Virus record (IMG/VR): IMGVR_UViG_3300031687_000016
Span: 1-54,735 of that record
Length of the DNA stretch: 54,735 nt
From: a virus
Strand: one strand, 5' to 3'
Shown piece by piece: positions 6,817 through 16,200 of this stretch (positions are counted from its first letter, which is position 1; the number at the start of each line of letters is the position of its first letter). The notes under the pieces are model-generated. The model was not told the DNA's origin and made no database searches. It worked only from the letters and a program-made list of their open reading frames with translations. Made by a program: the position numbers and the translations under genes.

Positions 6817-8041
6817 ATATAGGGACTATCAGCAGAATATAATAAACAAGTCTGTTGAAATTTTTAAGACTAGCTCTTTTGTTTATTTAGCTATGGAGGT
6901 TCGTACAGGTAAAACCCTGACTAGCTTAGGAATAGCTAGTAAATTAGGGTTGCGTTCTGTTTTGTTTATTACTAAAAAGAAAGCAATATCAAGCATTGAA
7001 GAAGATCATGATCTTTTAAAGCCAGGATATGATCTTACAGTAATAAATTATGAAAGCGTTCATAAACTTCCTAAAAACAAATACGGAATGATTATATGTG
7101 ATGAGGCTCATTCAATGGGAGCATTCCCAAAGCCTAGTAAAAGAGCTAAGCAAGTTAAAGAACTTATACAATACTCTAGCCCTTATGTTATTCTTCTGTC
7201 TGGAACTCCTACACCAGAATCTTTTAGTCAAATGTATCATCAACTTTATGGTATACCCAATAATCCTTTTATTAGGTGTAAAAACTTTTATGCTTTTTCA
7301 AAGTTATATGTTAATGTAAAACAAAGAAAGATTAATGGTATGTTTATTAACGATTACTCCAATGGTCTTAAAAAAATATTAGACCATATAGATCCTTATG
7401 TAATAAACTACACACAAAAATTAGCTGGATTTAAAACTGAAACAACCGAAAAAATACTATATGTAGATTTAAAGGAGTCTACTAATAAAATTATTAAAAG
7501 GTTAAAAAAAGACAGAGTAATAGAAGGTAAGGAGGAATTGTTGCTTGCAGATACGCCAGCCAAACTTATGATTAAAGTTCATCAATTATGCTCAGGGACT
7601 ATTAAATTTGAAAGCGGAAACTCTAAAATAATAGATTATTCAAAGGCTGAATTTATACATAATAAATTTATAGATAAGAAGATAGCTATCTTTTATAAAT
7701 TCACACAAGAGTTTAAGGCTTTAAAAGAAATTTATAAAGATCAGATTACTAACGATTTAGAAGAATTTAAATCTACAGACAAATGTATTGCTTTGCAAAT
7801 TGTTTCAGGAAGAGAAGGTATTAGCTTAAAAGAAGCTGAGTGTTTAGTTTATTATAATATAGATTTTTCAGCTACATCTTACTGGCAAAGCAGAGATAGA
7901 ATGACAACTAAAGAAAGAAGACATAATAATATATTTTGGATATTTAGTAAAGAGGGAATTGAAAACGATATATACAAAGCAGTCGTTAAAAAGAAAGACT
8001 ATACGCTTGCTCATTTTAAAAGAGATTTGTTAGATTTGTAA
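6809..8041 (+). CDS. SNF2-like DEAH-box helicase
   Basis: All main superfamily 2 motifs are visible: an N-terminal Q-motif-like YRDYQ, Walker A EVRTGKT (30-36), ICDEAH (96-101), LLSGTP (129-134), motif V IVSGREGISL (331-340) and motif VI YWQSRDRM (358-365) with two arginines. The compact 410-residue form and the SGTPTPE segment fit phage SNF2-like translocases. It likely remodels forks or recombination intermediates. It starts inside the end of the primase gene (8-base overlap) and is followed one base later by a VRR-NUC gene, a pairing seen in many phages and suggestive of a helicase-nuclease team. Confidence 0.85.
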   Translation: MIKYRDYQQNIINKSVEIFKTSSFVYLAMEVRTGKTLTSLGIASKLGLRSVLFITKKKAISSIEEDHDLLKPGYDLTVINYESVHKLPKNKYGMIICDEAHSMGAFPKPSKRAKQVKELIQYSSPYVILLSGTPTPESFSQMYHQLYGIPNNPFIRCKNFYAFSKLYVNVKQRKINGMFINDYSNGLKKILDHIDPYVINYTQKLAGFKTETTEKILYVDLKESTNKIIKRLKKDRVIEGKEELLLADTPAKLMIKVHQLCSGTIKFESGNSKIIDYSKAEFIHNKFIDKKIAIFYKFTQEFKALKEIYKDQITNDLEEFKSTDKCIALQIVSGREGISLKEAECLVYYNIDFSATSYWQSRDRMTTKERRHNNIFWIFSKEGIENDIYKAVVKKKDYTLAHFKRDLLDL

Positions 8042-8042
8042 T

Positions 8043-8282
8043 ATGACAGAGCAACAGATCCAAGCAAAAAGGATTAGCCAACTGGAGGACGAAGGGTATT
8101 ATGTTATCAAGTTAACCATGACAAACAAAAATGGTATTCCTGATTTAATAGCTATTCCAAAGAACTCAGATGTATTGTTTTCTGAAATAAAAAAACCTAA
8201 GGGTAAGTTATCAGTTATACAACAATTTAGATTAAAGCAGTTAAATGAACACGGAATTAAGACAGAAGTATATAGAGGATAA
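8043..8282 (+). CDS. VRR-NUC domain nuclease
   Basis: The 79-residue protein is essentially one VRR-NUC domain: a helix at the N-terminus, GIPDLIAI (31-38, metal ligand Asp34), FSEIKKPKGKLS (46-57, Glu48 and Lys50) and Gln60 in a helix with QQFRLKQL. This is the PD-(D/E)XK-related fold found in structure-specific nucleases. Stand-alone phage versions usually follow an SNF2-like helicase gene, as here. It likely cuts branched recombination or replication intermediates. The 3' end overlaps the next frame by 38 bases if that gene starts at 8245. Confidence 0.85.
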   Translation: MTEQQIQAKRISQLEDEGYYVIKLTMTNKNGIPDLIAIPKNSDVLFSEIKKPKGKLSVIQQFRLKQLNEHGIKTEVYRG

Positions 8283-8586
8283 GGGGTATGATGTAGATGA
8301 TTCTTTCATGGATGAGCTGGGGAAATTTGATCTTTATACCGCATTAAGAATAGCAAGGTTCATAGAACAAAATTTAAAATTAATGCCTGTAAATCATTTT
8401 ACCTCTTACGTTTTAGGGGGTTGTATTGTTCATAGCATTGGAGAGCCAATTACATTTGCTTTAGAATTTGTGAGGATAAAAAATGAGTTTACTACCTTAA
8501 CAGACGTAACATTAATTAGCATGGACGAATACTTAGATCTTATGCTTTTAAATTGTTATATAAAAAACCCAAAATTAATAGGCTGA
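8245..8586 (+). CDS. hypothetical protein (113 aa)
   Basis: The product is mainly helical (DLYTALRIARFIEQNLKL), with a central hydrophobic stretch (FTSYVLGGCIVHSIG) that is too polar for a sure membrane segment. No family is recognised. The start is uncertain: ATG 8245 overlaps the nuclease gene by 38 bases, while ATG 8308 would avoid any overlap and yields 92 residues. The N-terminus read from 8245 looks like normal protein, so I kept the longer form. A -7-like promoter follows its stop. Confidence 0.6.
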   Translation: MNTELRQKYIEDKGYDVDDSFMDELGKFDLYTALRIARFIEQNLKLMPVNHFTSYVLGGCIVHSIGEPITFALEFVRIKNEFTTLTDVTLISMDEYLDLMLLNCYIKNPKLIG

Positions 8587-8600
8587 GTTAAATATTTTTT

Positions 8601-8608
8601 TATATTTG
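8601..8608 (+). promoter_or_regulatory. putative -7 promoter element (TATATTTG)
   Basis: TATATTTG matches the Bacteroidota -7 consensus TAnnTTTG and lies 15 bases before ATG 8624, after the stop at 8586. I see no clear TTG at the usual -33 distance. It would drive the last three early genes. Confidence 0.35.
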
Positions 8609-8623
8609 ATAAAACCAAATCAA

Positions 8624-8815
8624 ATGCCTAGAGTAGCACCAGAAGACACCCCTATTATAAGCCACATCACCTATGTAACTGACGCTGTACATAAATTCGG
8701 AGATGAGCTTTACGAAGATTTAATGGATAGAGAGCATGAAAATGCAAAGAAGAAGGCACAAGATTTAATTAAAGTTTTGGCTGACCTAATTCAATCTCTA
8801 ACAGATGAAATCTAA
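8624..8815 (+). CDS. hypothetical helical protein (63 aa)
   Basis: I use ATG 8624; an in-frame TTG at 8606 overlaps the putative -7 element and is unlikely. The product begins MPRVAPEDTPIISHITYVTD and ends in a long amphipathic helix (AKKKAQDLIKVLADLIQSLT). No domain is recognised. The leader aaatcaaATG is identical to that of the gene at 1416. The end overlaps the phosphoesterase start by 11 bases, so the two are probably translated together. Confidence 0.6.
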   Translation: MPRVAPEDTPIISHITYVTDAVHKFGDELYEDLMDREHENAKKKAQDLIKVLADLIQSLTDEI

Positions 8816-9914
8816 AATAAAAAAACAAAGCAAAGAGTACGGGAAAAGATTAAGACTCTCCAAAGAAGAGGTAGACGTTATATTACAAAAAAGAGCAAAT
8901 CCTTTAGAAAATATAAATAACAATACAGCATTAGATATTCATTGCGAAAACAGGGGTATTGATAAGAATGATATTGTAAGTGTTAAGCACTGGCAGAGCG
9001 GGGGCGGAGAGTATAGATTTTCTATTGTAACTAAAGAAAACTTAGACCTAGATGAAGATCAGTTGTTTGGAAAAGTAAATGATTTTATAGCAACCTACTC
9101 TCCTGACTACAAGATAATTAAAAGAAATCCAGGAACACACCTGTTAGTAATAAATCCAGCAGACATTCATATAGGTAAGTATGCTAGTGTGATAGAGACT
9201 AATCAAGAATATAATTGCGAGATTGCCGTCAATAGAGTAATAGAAGGGGTAACTGGCCTGATAGAGAAAGCTAAAGGATTCCCCATAGAAAGAGTCTTGT
9301 TTTGTATTGGTAATGATGTGCTACATATAGATAATGTGTATTCAACCACAACGAAAGGAACGTATCAGGACACGGACAAAAAATGGTGGGAACATTATGA
9401 GATAGCATTAACTCTTTATGTAAGATGTGTTGAGATGTTAAGAAAAATAGGCCCTGTAGACATTGTACACAGCATGAGTAATCATGATTATCAAAGTGGA
9501 TTTCATTTAGCGCACACATTACAAAGTTGGTTTAGAAAAGCTAAAGACATTACGTTTGATATTAGCGTGGCGCACAGAAAGTATTACAAGTACGGAACTA
9601 ATCTACTAGGTATAGAACATGGAGATGGAGCAAAAATGGACAACCTTCCTCTTCTTATGGCTCAAGAAAACCCTTCGGATTGGGCGCAAACAACGCATAG
9701 ATACTGGTATTTACATCATTTACATCACAAGATAAAACACAAATGGAGAGATGGTAAAGACTTTATAGGGGTTACTGTAGAGTATATGAGGTCTCCTTCT
9801 TCTGCTGATAGCTGGCATTCAAGAAAAGGCTTTACAGGCGCTCCCTTGGCTTGTGAGGGGTTTATACATAGCAAGGAAACAGGACAAGTAGCACGATTAA
9901 CACATTATTTTTAA
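8805..9914 (+). CDS. calcineurin-like metallophosphoesterase
   Basis: The two-metal phosphoesterase motifs occur in order: NPADIHIGK (Asp120, His122), FCIGNDVLH (Gly169-Asn170-Asp171), MSNHDYQSG (Asn226, His227), IEHGDGAK (His272, Asp274) and a His-rich YLHHLHH (302-308). This is the Mre11/SbcD-type core. About 110 residues of unknown fold precede it. It may be a nuclease that processes ends or hairpins alongside the DUF1071 and RecE-like proteins, but phages also use such enzymes on nucleotides or RNA ends, so the substrate is open. It overlaps its upstream neighbour by 11 bases, and its stop shares one base with the next ATG. Confidence 0.78.
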   Translation: MKSKIKKQSKEYGKRLRLSKEEVDVILQKRANPLENINNNTALDIHCENRGIDKNDIVSVKHWQSGGGEYRFSIVTKENLDLDEDQLFGKVNDFIATYSPDYKIIKRNPGTHLLVINPADIHIGKYASVIETNQEYNCEIAVNRVIEGVTGLIEKAKGFPIERVLFCIGNDVLHIDNVYSTTTKGTYQDTDKKWWEHYEIALTLYVRCVEMLRKIGPVDIVHSMSNHDYQSGFHLAHTLQSWFRKAKDITFDISVAHRKYYKYGTNLLGIEHGDGAKMDNLPLLMAQENPSDWAQTTHRYWYLHHLHHKIKHKWRDGKDFIGVTVEYMRSPSSADSWHSRKGFTGAPLACEGFIHSKETGQVARLTHYF

Positions 9915-10078
9915 TGAAAAGTTATTTTTGTTCGTATACTCTCAATGACGGGAGTAAGGGGTCTGTTAATTTTAACACAGATGATATAAAAAAGAGTTTA
10001 GAACAATATGAAAGAAACAGGGATATAAAAAACTGGGATATTGTTAGAGAAAAGAAACCTGGGATGTTTCATTTTTAA
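9914..10078 (+). CDS. hypothetical small protein (54 aa), last plus-strand gene
   Basis: The TAA of the phosphoesterase gene and this ATG share one base (TAATG), a strong sign of coupling. The product starts MKSYFCSYTLNDGSKGSVNF, a beta-hairpin-like opening, and ends in a basic stretch (IVREKKPGMFHF). No family is recognised. Its last 35 bases overlap the tail of the convergent minus-strand gene that ends at 10044. Confidence 0.55.
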   Translation: MKSYFCSYTLNDGSKGSVNFNTDDIKKSLEQYERNRDIKNWDIVREKKPGMFHF

Positions 10079-10292
10079 TTTTTACTAGCTCCTGACATTT
10101 TTCATATTCTTCAGTGTAAATAAAATGATCTATTAAAACATCATAAACTTCATTTTCTCCATGTAATATAGGCTCATCAGGATTATGAATAAAATACAAA
10201 TCTTCTTTACTTTTAAAAAAATCGTTTAATTTTTTTTTACCTGTAAGTAAAAGGTAAGAATTATTCATGCACTTGTCTTCGTCAAAAATCAT
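10044..10292 (-). CDS. hypothetical protein (82 aa), last minus-strand gene
   Basis: The product is mixed alpha/beta and acidic in its second half (LYFIHNPDEPILHGENEVYD). The start ATG overlaps the stop of the 2226-residue gene by four bases (ATGA), so it belongs to the virion operon. Its 3' end overlaps the plus-strand gene 9914-10078 tail to tail. No domain is recognised; it may be an accessory protein of the large internal virion protein. Confidence 0.6.
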   Translation of the reverse strand: MIFDEDKCMNNSYLLLTGKKKLNDFFKSKEDLYFIHNPDEPILHGENEVYDVLIDHFIYTEEYEKCQELVKIKNETSQVSFL

Positions 10293-13200
10293 CTTCTAGG
10301 TCTTCTTGGTTTAATTGGGCGTTTTGTATTTGGGTTTTCTTTTTTCCATTTACGAGTATTTGCTCTATAAGTATTATATTTTATTAAATCTCTGTCGTAT
10401 TTTTCTGTTTTTTTCTTAAAAATATAATTTCTATATACTGTTGGGTTTTTTCTTTTTAGCTTAAGTAGTTCTTGTTTATTGTAAGTCTTTTCTTTTTTAC
10501 CCATTCCTTTATAGATATCTTTTATCAAAAGGCTTTTAACATCTTTGTATAAAGGTACCATACCCAAATTACCCAACAACTCAAGAGGTACTCTTTCTTC
10601 TTTTTCTCTTATTTGTCTCTCTCTAGCGGATCCTCCTTCCTTAAAATCTTTTTCGGTATATTTTTTTAAACCAAAAAGCATTGAGTTAACTAGAGGTGTA
10701 TACGCTCCTAAAAAACTTGTAAGAAACTTATCTCCATCTCCCGCATTACCTAACGCATCAAATTGAATTGCATCTCTATAGCGATCATACTCTCCATCTC
10801 TTAAGTCTTGACCAAAACCTTCATTACCCATCTCTATAAAATACGCTTGTGCTGCCCTGTTTAGATTACCAAAGTTTCTTCCTAAAAGTAATCCTGTAAA
10901 TGATGTTGCTAGAGACTGAGCTAATTGCAGCTCTATATCTTTAGGCTCATCATCTTCATCATCAAGATCTAATGCCTCAAACAATGCGTCATTCATTACT
11001 TTTAACACAAAAGTATACGCTGTCATTCTTAAACTAACTGCCGCTAAAAGCTGCGCCCCTTGAGCCTTTGTTCTGTCTCCTTTACCCATTAACTCATAGG
11101 TACCTTGACGAGCTGATATAAATTCTTGTTTTAAGAAGTTTAACATAAAACTATTGTAATTAGCAAAAATTACACCAAGAGGAGTTTTAGGGTTAGCATC
11201 TTTAATTGATCTCATAAAAGGATTGTCAGAAGAACCAACGGTATTAGTCCACCTATCAGCAGCGTCTGTTGCAGCGTCTAACGCCTCTTTGTTTTCTGTT
11301 ATATATACCTCATCATTAGCCTCAAGCTTTGTCCAATCAGGTTTTTTACCAGTCTCTTTCTTATAAGTATTTGCAAAAGTAGCTTTCCAGAATGGTTGTG
11401 TAATCATCTTATCAGGTGCGCTAATAATAGATTCAGCTATTATAGAAACTCCTTTGCTCCAGTTCTTTCCAGACAACCTCCATATTTGCATAATTTTATT
11501 ACCCATTTTACTACTTAAGGTGTCTCCTGCTGTTTCTCTAGTGTTTAATAAGCCAGTGTCAATCTTAGATGAATTTAATCCAGACCCTGTTACCCTTGTG
11601 GTTACTGAAGACCCTAAGTTTTTCATTATAGTAGACAAAGAAGTGGCATTAGGAAGGCGATTAGCCATACCTATTCCTTGAGCAAAAAGAACAGGGTGTG
11701 TAATAGCAAATTGCATATTGGCTATAACCTCAGCACTAAACCTTTTAGCACCAGCTAACATAGTGTAATAACCTAGTTTTTGTATTTTACTAATTATCTC
11801 GCCCGCAAAAGTATTATCTGTGTAACTATCTACTAATACATTATTAATAACCTCTTTTTGAGCGTCGGCTAAAGCTGTTAATATTCTCTGGGTGTTTTCA
11901 GGAACACCATCAGGATTTTGTTCATTAATAGTTCTTATTAATTTATTAACAGCAAAGTTAGATTCTTTAACCCCGTCAGTCATATAAAAATCTAGGTTTG
12001 TAAACTTAGATCCTCTTGCCGAAGCCTGGAAAGAATCCCAGTAAATAGGACTAACAGCTCCCGTACGCTCTATACCAGCCTTAGATTTTGTAGAAGGTCT
12101 ATTGACGGATGAAGAGCTTATAAAATTTTCTATAATGTCCTTGTTAGGATCAGATATCTTATCACTTATACTAGGCTTAACAGCAATATGAACATAATTA
12201 ATTCTTGGAATAAAACCTTCTCCTCTTCTTTCTGCTGCAAATTGAGCTTTCTCTTGGTTTTTAGTATCTATGCTTTGTAAAATTTCTAATGCTTGCTTTT
12301 CTCTTTTACTAAAGCTATTAAAAAGTTTATCATTATTCAACGCTCCATCTTCAACAAATTTTTCCTGTAGTTTTTTTAATAAATTTACTACTCTTTTGTC
12401 TGGATTCTCTGTTCCTTTCTCATAATCCCTTATGCTTTCAGCCAACCACTTATCTGCACTTTGTAATTTTTTATCTCTTAACTCTGGATTAGATATATAT
12501 TCTAGCTGAATACGATAAAGCATTTGCTTATACTTAGACTCAATAATTTTGTTTGAGTTTTTTAGAAACTGTCTATTTAAAAGTTTTGAAGCCTTTTCTC
12601 TTAGGTTTCCATCCTGCTGGTTAGCAGTTTTAAAAGAAGAGTAAGCTTTAGCCATAGGCTTAAATAGTGAATTATAAAGATCCATAGATCCAAAATTATT
12701 TAACAACTGATCAATACCATATAGTGTATTTCTTTTTATAGCACTTAAAGCAAAGTTTTCTTTCTTGTTAAATAAGGAGGTTACTTTAGCGTATAGTTTT
12801 GAAACACTTAAAAAATCAAATTTGCTAAATTTATCCGCTACTTTAGCTACATTTTTATTAGCATTAAGTTTTGAGCTTAAATTACTAATTAATGAAACTG
12901 GCATATAACCCTTGTTTAAAGAGTCTACAGTTCTTATAATTAATTTTAAATCATCTACAGACAACCCCTCTATAGCTGATATGTCTTTTATTAGTTTATT
13001 AAAAGCGTAAGCTGCTCTTCTTGATATTTCAGAAGGAAAACTTTTTGGGCTTGCTGGAGCTGTTCTGTCACTATCTACTTTGATATTTTTAATTTCGTCA
13101 ATTAAAACCTTTTTTTCTTCTGCTATTTCCTCTGCTGTTTTGGGTTGAGCATCTGGCTTACTATTAATATCCTTTTTATATTTTTTCATCAAATCGGCAT

Positions 13201-16200
13201 CTTCCTCTGTAATAACATTATCCTTAAGCATTTTAGCTATAGTGTCTAAATAATTAACCTTACCGTTTTTATATAATACTTTTCCCTCAAAATTATTAAA
13301 CGCCTGAGTAAGCTGTGGAAGAGTTTGTTCTTGTTCAGCTACGGCTGCTAATACCTCTTGAACCTTTTCAGCCATAACACTAGCCTCCGTTATATTTTTT
13401 TTATCATACGCTTTAGTACGCTGACCTATTTGCTCTATAATAGACTTATAAGTATTATATACTTTATTTGGAATAACAGATGGATCTATATTTACTAATG
13501 ATGATAGTTGTGCTTCTAAAGATATAGTCGAACCATCTTCTTTGCCAGCTAACATTCTACCTATAAGTTTTTTGATATTTTTCTTAGCTTGTGCTGCTAA
13601 TTTTCTTAATGTTCTTTGTTCTGACCTTACAGATATATCACTTAATACTTTCTTTATATAATTTACAGTTTTATCTCTTGACTTTTCATTATCAAATGAG
13701 GTTTTTTCAATTTGATCCATGATTAAAGACATCTGCTTAAAAGAAATCTTATCATCTTCTCTCAATGTTTTTAAATAGTCTCGTATAGATTTAAAACCTT
13801 TAGAAAAATCCATTTCAGTTAAACGTTTAAATACATTTTCTTGAATCTCATTCTTAAGATCAACTTCTTGAGCCTGTTTGTCTTTCTCGGCCGCTTCTTC
13901 TTGAGCAACTTGTTGCTGAGCCGATTCTAATTTTTTATTTACCGCCGCTTTTACATTAGCTTTTGTTGGTCTAACCCCTGTTACTGCCTTAAACCTGTCT
14001 TTTAATGCATTAAGAATAGCCCTAGGATTTCTTTTTGGTTCTTTTTCAGAAAGGATATAATTAAAGTATTCTTCCATTACAGCCTCAATAGTCTGCCCAC
14101 TCTCCTCAGCAATATTTTCTATCATATTATCAAAACCTTCCCCACCCACATTCGTCTCTCTACCTAACGCATCTTTTACAGGCTTGCTAATAAATTTCCA
14201 GATTCTACTTCTTTTATCTTTAGGAAGATTATTTTTGTCATTATACCTGGCAAAATCAGCTTCTGAAATTGTACCCCTGTAAGTTCTATTATCTTCGTTT
14301 TCTTGATCTTGTTCTGACTGATTCTTTTTCTCTTTAGAACTTAGTTCTTCTTGCTCTATAGCCTCAGCTATCTCTCTTATATTATCGCTATTGTCTGCTA
14401 TGTCTTCATTATATTGATCCACCGTCATGCCAGGATTAGTCTCAGCTTTTTTCCCTTCATCTACATTTAAATCATTATTAATAATATTTTTTTCAGCTGT
14501 AGCTAGTCTTTTTCCTTTTAAAGGTTTTCCTTTTTTATCATTTATAGAAACAACCTCGCCACTTTTATCTCTAACTATATTATAAGTTTTTTGATTTTGT
14601 ACTAACTTCTTCTCCTTCTCGTCATCAGCGACCTCCTTTGGCGATTGGTTTTTATTGGCGTTTTTCTTTCCTTTTTCGTTGGGAGTGACTGAAGGGATTC
14701 CGTCTCCTGCTCCCACCTTTGGGCTATCTTCGGAAGATTCTTGTGCATCCACCTTCTCTGTGCTTGACTTTTGAATGGCATCGGATTTTTTATTTATTTC
14801 TTCTACTTTTTGTTTAAATTCTGCTTGATTATTATCTAAAGCAATTTTCTTCTCCTCTTCAGTTAATTCAATATTCTCTTTTATTTTTTGATCTTTTTTA
14901 TTAGACTCTCTTACTAATTTTTCATACTCAAGATCTAAAAGATACTGTTCTCTCTTTGATATTTCTGCTGAACTTAACACATTGTCTGCCCCAGCATCTG
15001 TTTGTTTTTTTAATTCGCTTAATCTTTCTAGTTTTTTATCTTCCGCAGCCTCGTAAGCAGCATCCTTTTCTGCCGACTCTTCATCAGTCATATTCATATT
15101 TCTTTGAGCCAGTGAATACTCCTTACCTGCGGCTCTTAGTATTCTGTTTAGTGGGCTTATCTTGAAATATTTAGCATCTAAAGCATCTACCTCGTCTTCA
15201 TACTCGGTTTCTATTTGTTCATTTTCAGCATCCACCTCATCTTTCGTTATTTGGGTTTCTTCTGTATAGCCGCTTAATTCTGCTATTTTATTTTTAATTT
15301 CTCGTAATTTTTCTTTTCCAGCTTCCGTATCATTACCTGTAAATTTATTCTTTTCTAATTCTAAATCAACAAGCGCATCAATGTTTGTTTCACTTACTCC
15401 AGCTTCTTGTAATTTTAACTTTATATCTTGACCAGCAAGCAACTTCATCTTTCTCTTAGAGTATTCATTCTTAAGATCAGGATCGTTTTGAATATCTATA
15501 TTCATACCCAAAAAAGCCTCATCACTAGAGTCAAATACAGCCTCAGCCATTAAACCAGATTCCACAGGCTTGCCTTTAATTGTATATGTAGGCATTTTAC
15601 CCCTATACTTTGTTATTGCATAACTTATTGGAGTTTTACCAATCCCACCAATCGTTTCAAAACCTATCTCCCTAACATCTAATGCGTCTACACCTTCTGT
15701 AGCTAAAATTGCAGCGGTTTCTCCTACACCTCCTCCAATAGCATCTGCTCCTGCTGCTAATAATTTACGTCTTGCAACTGTTGATCCAGCTTTTGCCGCT
15801 CCCGTTACTAATAAACTACCACCTCCAGCAGCTAATGCGTCTATTGTTCCTATAATACCACCTCTACCTAAAGAGTTTAATCTAATTCTAGATAAAGCCT
15901 CAGGATCGTTTAAAACTTCCTTTATATTTGCCTCATTCATTTCAAGATTACGAGTGTCTAATTCTTTTTGTAAGAACTGAGAAAAAGATAAACCTGTTTC
16001 TAGTGCTGCTCCTGCTGCCCCAAAAGCAATTCTTAAAGTAACTGGGTTAAAAACTGCTGCTCCCGCTCCTGGAATAGCACCTACACCACCAAAACCTACA
16101 CCTACTGCGGCTCCTCCTGCTGCGGCAGTACCAAGTACTCCTCCTGCTGCGGAAATTGATGCCGTGTTAAACATTTGAGTAACTGTTTCGGCTAGTAACT

